DNA of 19,867 nucleotides from Spirogloea muscicola (Eukaryota; Streptophyta; Zygnematophyceae; Spirogloeales; Spirogloeaceae), in NCBI GenBank assembly GCA_009602725.1, contig WELB01000186.1, positions 10,336 through 30,202 of the forward strand, in the 5' to 3' direction. The position numbers and the translations under genes were made by a program. Below the pieces are notes generated by a model. It did not search any database. It was not told the DNA's origin and saw nothing but the letters and a program-made list of their open reading frames with translations. Shown piece by piece: positions 1-7,713 of this stretch (positions within the stretch are counted from its first letter, which is position 1; the number at the start of each line of letters is the position of its first letter).

Positions 1-371
1 GCTGCGGCGCCTGGCGGGGCCGGCGGCTCCGGGGCCGGCGGAGGCGGGGGGTGGGCCGTTGGGGCCTGGCTGGGCAGGGGGTCGCGACGGGCGCTGGGGC
101 CCACGGCGGGCCACCGTCTCGGGAGACGGCGGCCGAGCCATCTGCCCACACACACACCGAACGGTGCCTTGGGTCGGCCATGCCTCCTGTGCCATCCAGG
201 CGCCCTCGTGTGCCTCACCCCAGCTGACCCCCCCCTGCTGCCGACATCCTCCGCCTCAGGGCTGGCTGCCCAGCGCTGCCCCGCCAGCGGCTCCGCCTGT
301 TGACGTAGAGCCAGCCACCGCACACAGCCAGCCATCGCCCCTTTCTTCTCCTTGTTTAATTTGCACTAGAC
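1..371. other. GC-rich flank without a supported gene
   Basis: The first ~130 bases are very GC-rich, like the 5' ends of the four genes further on, so this could be the edge of a CpG-rich first exon or promoter of a gene outside the window. The long open frames read through low-complexity GC-rich DNA and show no recognisable family. Around 300-345, GCCAGCCA-type motifs resemble the 3' subrepeats of the retrotransposon family described below. No gene is called. Confidence 0.4.
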
Positions 372-510
372 TGCCTGAACAATGTATTGGCTTGAATTGG
401 CCTCCCTTCCATTTCATGCGCCCCGCGCGCCTTCTCTCCTTGGGAGAGAAGGCGCGCGGTGCGCATGAAATTAAAGCGAGGCCAATTCAAGCCATTACAT
501 TGTTCAGGCA
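372..510. repeat. Near-perfect palindrome made of two head-to-head retroelement 3' segments
   Basis: The left arm (372-439) and right arm (443-510) are each 68 bases and are inverted copies differing at about 5 positions, separated by a 3-base spacer. Each arm begins TGCCTGAACAATGTA and runs inward to GCGCGCCTTCTCTCC. The arm sequence is also found singly near 1190-1256, 1505-1575, 2650-2720 and 6655-6725, where it lies in the 3' region of the retrotransposon copies. The palindrome therefore looks like a head-to-head junction of two such segments. As RNA or single-stranded DNA it would form a very long hairpin. Confidence 0.85.
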
Positions 511-607
511 AGGAAGGGGGAACTTCTTCTTGAAATTCTCTTACCTTGTACTCTCTTTTGGGCCGGCTCCTCACAGCCCCCAGTCAATCTGGAAGCGCTG
601 TTTCTTG

Positions 608-1007
608 CAGTAGAGGGCGATGGCTGTGACTGGTCAGCCCAGATAAAAGAATGACCAAATCTCGAAGGGGCCAGAACAGCGTGAGAAGCACACAGCGACT
701 GAAGTGGCCACTGGGTGCTCAGTATCCGCTGTTGAGCAGCCGCAGATCAGAGAAACTAGTCTCCCGTTACCGTGTCCCCTGCCTGTAGCCAGAGGCTGCA
801 GCTACAGCGCAATCGGCACGCAGATGCGACGCTTGTGCCATTAACCGCTGCAGCGATACTGACAGGCGCATGTGAAACACCTGGGCAAGAGAGCCTTGGG
901 AAGCGCTTCCTGATGATCCACAGAAGAAACCCTGCCCTGCACGCATTTGGCTCGGCTGGCTTGAGCAGCAACCCGTGGAAGAGAGCACCTTCTCCCGTAG
1001 TAGCCAC
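608..1007 (-). mobile_element. Retrotransposon fragment, copy a: C-terminal coding piece plus 3' region
   Basis: On the minus strand 868-767 translates to a segment starting RLSVSLQRLMAQASHLRA, which aligns with the C-terminal LSLQRSQALALHQRAGRAL segment of the other copies. Downstream on the minus strand (766-608) is the family's 3' region: a block around GCTGCTCAACAG, a block around AGTCGCTGTGTGCTTC, and the subrepeat CAGCCATCGCCCTCTACTG. The same blocks occur in the same order in the copy at 2342-2945. The terminal SDLYVLTRGY tail is missing, so the piece is decayed or rearranged. Confidence 0.6.
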
Positions 1008-1095
1008 TTGTTAAGTTCCTTTGAGTCGGGGCTTCACCCACGAGCTCGCCCTCTCTTTCGGGCCTGGCCAAAGCACCACCTTCCACCTTTTGTAA

Positions 1096-1256
1096 GTGCT
1101 CACCCTTGAGTGACAACGTCACAATGTTACCTTAGCCACCTTAGCATAGGGCTTCGTTTCATGTAGCCTCTTATATTGCAGTGAAATCCGCCTAAACAAT
1201 GGTCTGGCTTGAATAGCCACCCTTTCATTTCATGCGCACCGCACACCTTCACCAGC
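1096..1256 (+). mobile_element. Retrotransposon 3' region fragment, plus orientation
   Basis: This stretch parallels 1425-1575. It has a degenerate GTGCTCACCC tail-coding end, then GTCAC...TGTTACCTTAG, CACCTTAGC, CTTCGTTTCATGTAGCC, and an arm matching the palindrome (AACAATG...GGCTTGAAT...CATTTCATGCGCACCGC). It is a second, more diverged copy of the family's 3' region directly upstream of copy b. Confidence 0.6.
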
Positions 1257-1285
1257 ATTCCGCAGGCATCACTTGCATTCAGCCG

Positions 1286-1603
1286 CATAGAAAGCGACTT
1301 TCGCTTAGTTTGCAGCGCTCGCAAGCTCTGGCTCTACATCAGCGTGCAGGGCGCGCTCTAAGCCAGGCCACCGGCTTCTGTGGCGGCTCTCCAGCTCCCC
1401 AAGTTAGCTTGTCGAGTTTGCATGTGCTCACCCGGGGTACTAATGTCACCCTGTTACCTTAGGCACCTTAGCGTAGGTCTCCGTTATATGTTGCCTTCTT
1501 TATCCTGCACTACATCTGCCTGAACAATGTAATGGCTTGAATTGGCCTCCCTTTAATCCATGTGCTCCGCGCGACGTCCCTCTTTCTTCCGTTGCGTCTA
1601 TTG
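1286..1603 (+). mobile_element. Retrotransposon fragment, copy b: C-terminus plus 3' region
   Basis: Bases 1286-1442 translate in frame to a segment beginning HRKRLSLSLQRSQALALH and continuing with QRAGRAL and SLHVLTRG, homologous to five other pieces in the window. A one-base loss just before the end puts the expected Tyr-stop (TACTAA, 1438-1443) out of frame. The 3' region that follows (1444-1575) contains the sequence that also forms the palindrome arms at 372-510. Non-LTR retrotransposons typically leave 5'-truncated copies like this. Confidence 0.65.
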
Positions 1604-1740
1604 GCGTCTGCTATTCGGGCATCACTTAGCGACCTCTATGTGCTGACTCGTGGTTACTGAGCGGGTCAGCCTAGCAAAAGGTGACATACATATGTTATTG
1701 TGCTTGCCCTAGACAGCAGCCGCTAAGTCGCAGAAAGTAG
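1604..1740 (+). mobile_element. Retrotransposon fragment, copy c: extreme C-terminus plus 3' region
   Basis: Bases 1604-1660 encode ASAIRASLSDLYVLTRGY followed by TGA. Bases 1627-1670 are identical to the reverse complement of 7073-7116 (44 bases), with similarity continuing downstream (GTGACATACAT versus GTGACGTACAT, then TGTGCTTGCC). It joins copy b abruptly, indicating nested or tandem insertion. Confidence 0.7.
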
Positions 1741-1783
1741 CAGCAGGTGAGTACAAATGAGGAAAAAGCTCTTCTCTTCTTCC

Positions 1784-1960
1784 CAGGCGATTGCGTTGCA
1801 TCGCCGGGCTGGTCGCGCCCTTGCAGCAGCTTCTGGCTTGCGCAGCGGGGTTGTTCTTCCTCCCCTCAGCTCATCTGACTTCCTACTGCTGACACGGGGG
1901 TATTGAGGGCGCCCTGTCTGCCTAGCCTTTGGCTCCGTCATGAACACCTGTATGCATCTG
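1784..1960 (+). mobile_element. Retrotransposon fragment, copy d: C-terminus
   Basis: Bases 1784-1906 are an open frame of 41 codons starting QAIALHRRAGRALAAASG and ending SSSDFLLLTRGY then TGA, clearly related to copies b, c, e and f. The amino-acid pattern survives while many third positions differ, so this copy diverged from the others some time ago. The region up to about 2045 includes a TTTCACAGCC motif and a GGGCTGTGAAAGGCCAGT subrepeat. Confidence 0.65.
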
Positions 1961-2341
1961 GCTGGCATTTCACAGCCGATTCGTTCATATCAGCAGCCGC
2001 TTTCTTCTAAAGGGGGCGAGGGCTGTGAAAGGCCAGTCCCGAGAAGACGCTCTTTCCAGAAGCCGCATAAGGTGCCAAGGCCTCTGCAGAAGGAAGGGAA
2101 GAACGCGCGGGGTACTGCGGACGCTGTGCTATGCTCTTGGTTGAGCATGGCGAGCGCGAGCTGCATGTCGTGAACTTCGGGAGGTGAGCCGCTGGCTGGA
2201 GGTGCGCCTGTAGCTTTGCTCCTTAACGAAGATGGTGCACCAAGTGGGACTCCTAAGGTGGGACTTCAAAGGGGGTGAGGCCGCCCAGAAAGAAATTAAG
2301 CAGAACAAGAGAGAAGACCCTTAAACAAAAGCGCGGCCGAA
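1961..2341. other. Mixed repeat debris, no gene
   Basis: Apart from one 3'-type subrepeat at about 2012-2042 (GGCTGTGAAAGGCCAGTC), I recognise nothing here. The short open frames have no family features. Confidence 0.4.
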
Positions 2342-2750
2342 TTGACTGGTGGCTGGGAGAAGCCAGCCCAGAAGGAATGGACAAGGTCAAGAGGAGCCGA
2401 ATGCTTCCAGTAGAGGGCGGTGGCTGTGAAAGGCCAGCCCAGTAAAGAAGAATAAACAAGAATAAAGAAGGAAGACACTTCCAGTCGAGGGCGATGGCTG
2501 TGAGTGGCCAGCCCACAAGAAAGAAAGGAAAATGTTCGAAGGGGTAAAAAAAGCAGTGAAGCACACAGCGACTCAAGTGGCCACTCAGTACTCAATAGCC
2601 CCTGTTGAGCAGCCGGAAGACAGCCGGAAGAAACTTGTCTCCGGAAGAAAGAGAGAAGGCGCGCGGTGCGCATGACATTGAAAGGGAGGCCAATTCTAGC
2701 CTTACAAATGTCCTGTTAATAAGGTAGTAATGAGCTGGCTAGGGGGGACA
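2342..2750 (-). repeat. Retrotransposon 3' region of copy e with three diverged subrepeats
   Basis: Read on the plus strand, three related units start near 2347, 2408 and 2482, each with the core GGTGGCTGTGAAAGGCCAGC or a close variant. They are followed by AGCACACAGCGACT (~2558), GTTGAGCAGCCGG (~2603) and the palindrome-arm sequence (2650-2720). The order matches 608-766, so this is the 3' region of the minus-strand element whose coding end lies at 2751. The subrepeat occurs singly at 608-640, 3498-3520 and 6480-6512. Confidence 0.65.
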
Positions 2751-3540
2751 CTAATATCCCCGAGTGAGCACATGCATATCTGACAAGCTATACAGAGGTG
2801 CCAAACCACCACCACGGAAGCCACTAGCCTGGGCCAATGCACGACCAGCACGCTGGTGAATCGCGAGTGCCTGGGAGCGCTGCAGACTCAGTGATAGCCG
2901 CAATTCTATAGCATGCAACGATGGCTTGCGGGACGCTAGAATGGCCTAAGCTACCCAGCCGACTACGTCGGCGGGCTTCAACATGCAGTGCCAGGCGATG
3001 GAGGAGGGAAGACCACTTCGTTCCGTAGCCGCCATATATGTCCATGGCGCACGGGAAGAAGTGGTTGCTCAAGAAAGAGGAGTCAGTCACCTTGCGAGCA
3101 GCTTCAAGGGTTCTGAGAGGCCTTACGGAGACCAAGCGGCACGTTTCTCCGCCCGGATGGTCGAGCTGTGGGCGGCCAGCTGTTGTTTCTGAAGGGCGGC
3201 GAGGACGCCCACTACGTCGCCCAGGCTGCCAACCACTTTGATGTCGTTGGCAGAAGGTCACCGGGGTGGCCATACCTGACGGTAGGAGGGAAGGGAAGGC
3301 CTCCCGGAGCTCCTCTGCAATGGCACCGCGCTCCACACTGTCGAAACTGTTGTGCACATCCGAAGCCAAGACCTTCAATCAGGGTGCAGGTCCAGTGTAG
3401 CGCATACTCCGCAATAAACAACATCATCACCACTCCGCAATCCTGCATTGTCCTGATGGGGTGGGCCTGAGCCTGCCCAATATGTTGCTGCCTATGCAAG
3501 GCCAGCCCAAAAGGCTTGAAGGGGCCGGGAAGCCTCACTG
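2751..3540 (-). pseudogene. Decayed non-LTR-type retrotransposon pol remnant (reverse transcriptase, nuclease-like region, C-terminal tail)
   Basis: Reading down the minus strand, pieces of a pol protein appear in order but in different frames. First is a block ending AEYALHWTCTLIE (about 3448-3376). Next is DVHNSFDSVERGAI, resembling reverse-transcriptase motif A (D-x-x-N-x-F, 3360-3319), followed by the family-typical FPSLLP. Then comes SANDIKVVGSLGDVV (3255 onward), resembling motif C with the catalytic YADD changed to SAND, ending at a TAA (3125-3123). Then FFPCAMDIYGGYGTKWSSLL (~3060-3000), resembling the C-terminal nuclease region of such elements. Finally an open C-terminus (2933-2751) with LSLQRSQALAIHQRAGRAL and SLSDMHVLTRGY then TAG. 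The gap between motifs A and C is far too short, indicating internal deletion. It is dead: frameshifts, a stop and a lost active site. The family assignment is by motif recognition only. Confidence 0.7.
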
Positions 3541-3640
3541 CAAGTGGCTACTCCGTCTGGGTGCTCAATGACCCGTGCTCAACAGCCGCAAGTCGGAGAA
3601 GCTAGCAGCCGGAGAAGAGTCGCCAAGTGACCAGCACAAC
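3498..3640 (-). mobile_element. Retrotransposon 3' region fragment
   Basis: The plus strand shows AAGGCCAGCCCAAAAGG (3498-3514), AAGGGGCCGGGAAGC, CAAGTGGCTACTC, GGGTGCTCAATGACCC and GTGCTCAACAGCCGCAAGTC. These are the same blocks, in the same order, as 608-766 and 2482-2640. It is a truncated copy of the 3' region lying immediately 5' of the pol remnant. Confidence 0.6.
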
Positions 3641-4283
3641 ATACATATTCAGAACCACGTTGCCTACACTCTGAGAAGGGTGCCAGTGTTGTCTAGCCAT
3701 CTCGGACACACCCGCAACGGATGCAGTGGGGAAGCATGAGACGTCTTCCTTGTCTTTCACAGAAGCCTCAATATTGGTAGAAACCTCAATATCGGGCTCC
3801 CCCCAGACTCCTGTCGACGCAGGACAACATAATCAGGCACGGTGCTCTATTCATGGAGTCAGAGTAGTGTAGCAGCCCAAACTGACCCAATATCAATGGA
3901 AGTCAGCAAAGAACGCTGCATTCGGAAGGAATCTGTAGATGTCAGATAACTTGACATCTAGAAAACCTCCGATGTCTTAATTTGCTGAACGTCTTGCAGG
4001 TTGCAGGATGAGGACAAGCATCCAAAAGTATTGGCTATGCTGCCCTCCTCACCTTGGCAATATGTGCAGCAATCTATAACCACTGCTGTGACTCCCGAGC
4101 AGGACTGAGTTGACTCACGTGAAATGCCGCATTAGGGCCTCTGCCTGCGTGATACCTTTGACAGACTGAATTGGGAGCCGCACTAGAGCAGGGCTTACTT
4201 CACATCATTGCAAGCAATGCGATGTACTTGTGTCATTCTAACGAGACATTGTTGACTAGTAAAGCAAGGGAGCGAGTGACTAT
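3641..4283. other. Unique intergenic sequence downstream of the F-box gene
   Basis: No gene is recognised. This is the 3' side of the minus-strand F-box gene and probably contains its 3' UTR near the right edge. A perfect 9-bp stem with a 7-base loop lies at 3936-3960 (TAGATGTCA ... TGACATCTA). A short direct repeat CCTCAATAT occurs at about 3767 and 3786. No clear polyadenylation signal was seen. Confidence 0.4.
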
Positions 4284-6384
4284 TCACGCGGACACAGTAG
4301 AGACATGTGCTATCCTCTTCCTGCCAGTAGCTGTCAACGAAGATACTGGAAAGAATACATCAAATAGCAGTCTCATGGCGCGAAAATTGAAAAAGTAGTC
4401 ATGAGCTAGACCAAAGTCGGCCTCCCATCGCTCTTCCACCCTCTCCAGACGAGCTACTCTTGCACGATACAAAGTGATATTTGCAACTTCTTGCGGTAAC
4501 CGTTTGACCTTTGGATAAGAGAGGCCGGCCACATGCACATATGCTAGTTGGCTGCAAGTGGCTAAGAGTTCGGCAATAATCTGGATGTAAACACTACCGT
4601 CGGAGAAACGCCAGCAACAGCATAAGCGCACAACTTGCAGGCTTGTGCATGGGCTCACCAAGCGAGAGATACTCTGATACGTTCCTTCACCTCCATATTC
4701 GTTTGAGCCAAAGACATATCTTGCGCTTCTCGCCCTGGGCGTCATTGCCGCCTCTGTAGGGCATGGAAAGGCCAGTAATCTGTCCCCAGTGCACGATCTA
4801 GCCCAAGGCACGTTACCAAGCTCCAGGCTAACAAGCTTACTGCAATCTGCAAGGATTGTTGCCCAGTCCTTGTCAAAGTGCAGCTGAAAGATCTCAGAAA
4901 GTTGAAGTGCAGATAGGCCAGAGCACCAGCCGCCGAAACTCCAAAAGCTATGCGTAAATTCGTCGGTGCCCCAACATGTATTAAAGTCGAGCGAACGGAG
5001 CGATCGAAGACTGGTAGGAAAGTACAAGTCCGTCCCAGAGAAGTTAATACTCTTCATACTAAGAGCCACTAACTGTGGGGCCTTTGCCAAGAAGGCACCG
5101 AAAGCCAAAGCTGTCACCGTCCACCAAGTCACCCTCAGCACCAAAAGGGTTGGAAGCTCGTTGCAAGCGACCAGCCACGAATCGAGGGCACCACCTGAGC
5201 CAAGAATTTGAAGTTCTTGCAGTTGCCGGCAAGAGGCAGCTAGGTACTTGATAGCATCAGTGTTGTCATCATCTGCACGAACGCGTATCTCCACTACCTG
5301 CAACCTCGAGAATGCTGTAGCCAACTCCGGCGGCAGCCCGTGACAAATCCAGGGCCTGTCGCTGAGCAACCGCGTCAGCGAGCAACATGATGACATTAGC
5401 GCCTCAAAGGATACTTCTGACAGCCTTGGACAGGCTTGAAAGCCGATCTGCTGCAGCAGCCGACAAGCGGAGGCGAGCGCAATAATCCCGGCGTCCGTGA
5501 TGTTCCCAAAGCCAGTCAAGAGGAGCGATCGTAGCTGCGGCAAATTGTTGGCAATGCAAACGACTCCCGCGTCTGTGAGAGGAATAGAGGGCCACTTGGT
5601 ACTGCTAAGCTCCAGCTCCGTGAGACGCTTGCACGAGACTACGATACTTTGGATGTCCGCGTCTGCAGAGGGCGTTATCAATCACACTGGCCCATTAAAA
5701 CCCCATCATATTACAAGAAGGGAAGGCCGATTTGTACTGCATCGACAGGGTATTGATTATCTAAATCATTTAGGTCAGAGCACGCACTACAGAATGAAGT
5801 AGCAGCTTACCAGAGAAGTCGCAGTCAAATATGGAGAGGCTTTCGAGGACCGTGAGCTGGGCAATGATGGGGACCAGAACAGCCGCGGGGCGCTGGAGAA
5901 CCAGCCCCCGCATGATCCGTGCATGACCAAGGAGAGCACTTAGACCGTCAAGTAGCAGATCTGTCGTGAAGTGCATGTGGTTAAGTGGATCTTGTGTGCG
6001 TTGGCGGCAAACGGACCGCAGGGTCACCCGCAGGTCTGAGAGTGCAGTGGCGGCCGTCAGCGAGCGGAAGTCGGGCAAAAGTGGACCCCGACTGTCGCTC
6101 GCGGAGTAGTGGACGGTGAGGCGTAGCCGCGCGAGGTTCGGGAAGGCTGCGGCCAGCGCCGGGCCGAGCTCCCGCTTCTTGAGCACCGACGGCGCCTGCA
6201 GCTGCACGAGCTGCCTGCGCTGGCGCAGCGCGAGCTCGGTGACGGAGGCCTTGACCAGGCGGCGCCAGCGGCGGCAGACGCGCGCGAGCAGGAGCCAGCC
6301 GGAGGCGCCGAGCGGGGCGTGGGCGGGCGGCGCGGCGGCGCGGGCGAGGAGCGCCGCCAGGCACTCGTCCGGCAGGTCGTCCAT
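4284..6384 (-). CDS. F-box/leucine-rich-repeat protein
   Basis: Two exons on the minus strand: 6384-5811 and 5662-4284, joined across a GT-AG intron (GTAAGC donor, CTCTGCAG acceptor). They total 1953 bases, 650 residues. The N-terminus MDDLPDECLAALLARAA, with VCRRWRRLV at about residue 40, reads as an F-box, which in this family binds SKP1 within an SCF ubiquitin ligase. The rest carries leucine-rich repeats, e.g. LPQLRSLLLTGFGNITDAG and CRQLQELQILGSGG, the usual substrate-binding part. I start at 6384 because the F-box begins there and the context is CCCGCCATGG, as at the other three genes. The frame stays open upstream to 6606, but that part overlaps retrotransposon 3' sequence. The substrate is unknown. 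It is divergent from NEMF. Confidence 0.8.
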
Positions 6385-6419
6385 GGCGGGCAGAGCGGCG
6401 AGACGAAAGAGTGCGGCGG

Positions 6420-6790
6420 AGAGAAGAAGGCTGTCCCAATTAAAGAAAGCGTCCCAATGGGGGAAAGTGGCACTCCAAACGGGGGCAAGGGCTGTGATAA
6501 GCCAGCCCAAAAGGAATTGACAGGGGTTAAGAGGGGCCGACAAGCGTTTAGCAGCTACAGAGGGGCCTGAAGATGTCAGGTCAGGACAGGGGGGAGGATG
6601 GATCACTCAGGTAGTTACGAGTGAGGAGCCGCAGATCCGACTGACTAGCTTGCCGGAAGAGAGAAGGCGCGCGGGGCGCATGAATTGAAAGGGAGGCCAA
6701 TTCAAGCCAATACATTGTTCAGGCAGAGTCGAGTGCAGACTAAACAATGCTACATAACACGGAGACCTAATCTAAGGTACCTAAGATGAC
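6420..6790 (-). mobile_element. Retrotransposon 3' region abutting the F-box gene start
   Basis: On the plus strand this contains the subrepeat GGCTGTGATAAGCCAGCCC (6490-6508), GAGCCGCAGATCCGACTGAC (6629-6648), the arm sequence shared with the 372-510 palindrome (6655-6725), and, reversed, the block ACCTTAG...AGGTCTCCGTG up to GTACTAATGTCA. The last element is the Tyr-stop end of the coding region as in copy b. It is therefore a 3' region truncated just at the stop codon, in the same orientation as the F-box gene and ending only ~40-100 bases before its start codon. Confidence 0.65.
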
Positions 6791-7082
6791 ATTAGTACGG
6801 AAAAGAAGAGGAAGAAGAAAGGGCTCGCCCATTGAGAATATGGGCTGGAACAGCCAGCCCGGAAAAGTATCCCCAGGAAAGGAGGAGTGGCTCGCCTCGT
6901 GCAAACGGGCTTGGCGCCTTTCGGGCCGGGGGGGCCTGACCCGGCACGTGGCAGGCCCGGGCGGCCTCGAGAGTGCCCGAGGAAAATGCGTGTATATTAA
7001 GAGATGGGGAGGCCATGTGTGGCCAAGTACAAAGGCAAGCACATTGGACAAATGTACGTCACCTGCTGCTAAGCTGACCCGC
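6791..7082 (-). mobile_element. 3' flank of retrotransposon copy f
   Basis: The first ~60 bases after the copy f stop codon match the region after copy c (GTGACGTACATTTG...TGTGCTTGCC on the minus strand). The remainder (6800-7000) is GC-rich and not recognised elsewhere in the window. It has a short hairpin GGGCTGGAACAGCCAGCCC (6842-6860) and a CACGTG G-box-like hexamer (6945-6950). It could hold promoter sequence for the divergent genes, but nothing proves it. Confidence 0.45.
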
Positions 7083-7616
7083 TCAGTAACCACGAGTCAG
7101 CACATAGAGGTCGCTAGCTGACGCTCGAATACCGGACGGCAATTGACTAGCTCTTGTGCCAGCAGCTAAGGCTCGACCAGCTTTCTGATGCAGAGCATAC
7201 GCCTGAGCTCGTTGCAGACAGGTTGACACTGGACGTCGCAGAAATGACAGATAGGCTGCCGGCATACCCATCTGGGCTGGGAGCATATCCTCGCGTCGTG
7301 CATATCCCAGACTCGCTATGTTCTCGAGTAGGGTATGGAAGCGAGGACCCAAGCAGCCGAAAGTGTCGATTGCGGCCGGGAGGAGGTGGTCACTGCGGGG
7401 GTAGTCTGAGTAGTGTCGGAGCTTTTTCTGCTCAGCACCTCCCACTGCGTGGCCAGCAATGTGTGTGGAAGCGGAACTCTTGTGTGCCTCAGTCACCACC
7501 ACATCAACCAAAGCTCGTGGGCCTCCGCCAGGTTGTACACCCACAATGTCCAGGGAGCAGAACAGGCCCCCCGTCACTTCACACGCCCCCCGTTCTCTTC
7601 CGCCGTTTGCCGGCAC
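7083..7616 (-). pseudogene. Retrotransposon copy f: uninterrupted C-terminal nuclease-like pol fragment
   Basis: A 177-codon open frame on the minus strand ends ASDLYVLTRGY then TGA. Upstream it contains ALVDVVVTEAHK, AEQKKLRHYSDY and AIDTFGCLGPRFHTLLE. This order (D-x-V strand, E-x-x-K helix, then ETFG-like motif and an LQR helix) resembles the C-terminal endonuclease-like region I know from reverse-transcriptase proteins of protist non-LTR elements. The segment AQAYALHQKAGRAL follows. The open frame begins with GTG, not ATG, and no reverse transcriptase lies upstream, so it is a 5'-truncated copy. The right end is less than 100 bases from the NEMF start codon. It is the best-preserved copy here. 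The nuclease assignment is inference from motifs. Confidence 0.65.
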
Positions 7617-7713
7617 GGCAAGTCAGCGCGGCCGGAAGGCCCTCCGGTGCTGTGGCACACGGGCCCTGCTCGCCCGCCTCTGACTCGGCGGCTCGTCCGC
7701 CGCCGCCGCCGCC

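Noticed and set aside
372-510. Intrinsic (bacterial-type) terminator or a microRNA gene at the palindrome
   Set aside because: The arms match scattered retroelement 3' segments, and no U-run or mature-miRNA evidence can be read from the sequence.
59-613. Long open frame on the plus strand over 59-613
   Set aside because: It runs through GC-rich low-complexity DNA and both arms of the palindrome, with no family features; an open frame is expected by base composition.
6945-6950. CACGTG as a functional G-box promoter of NEMF or F-box
   Set aside because: A single hexamer over 500 bases from either start codon, in GC-rich element flank, is expected by chance; mentioned only as context.
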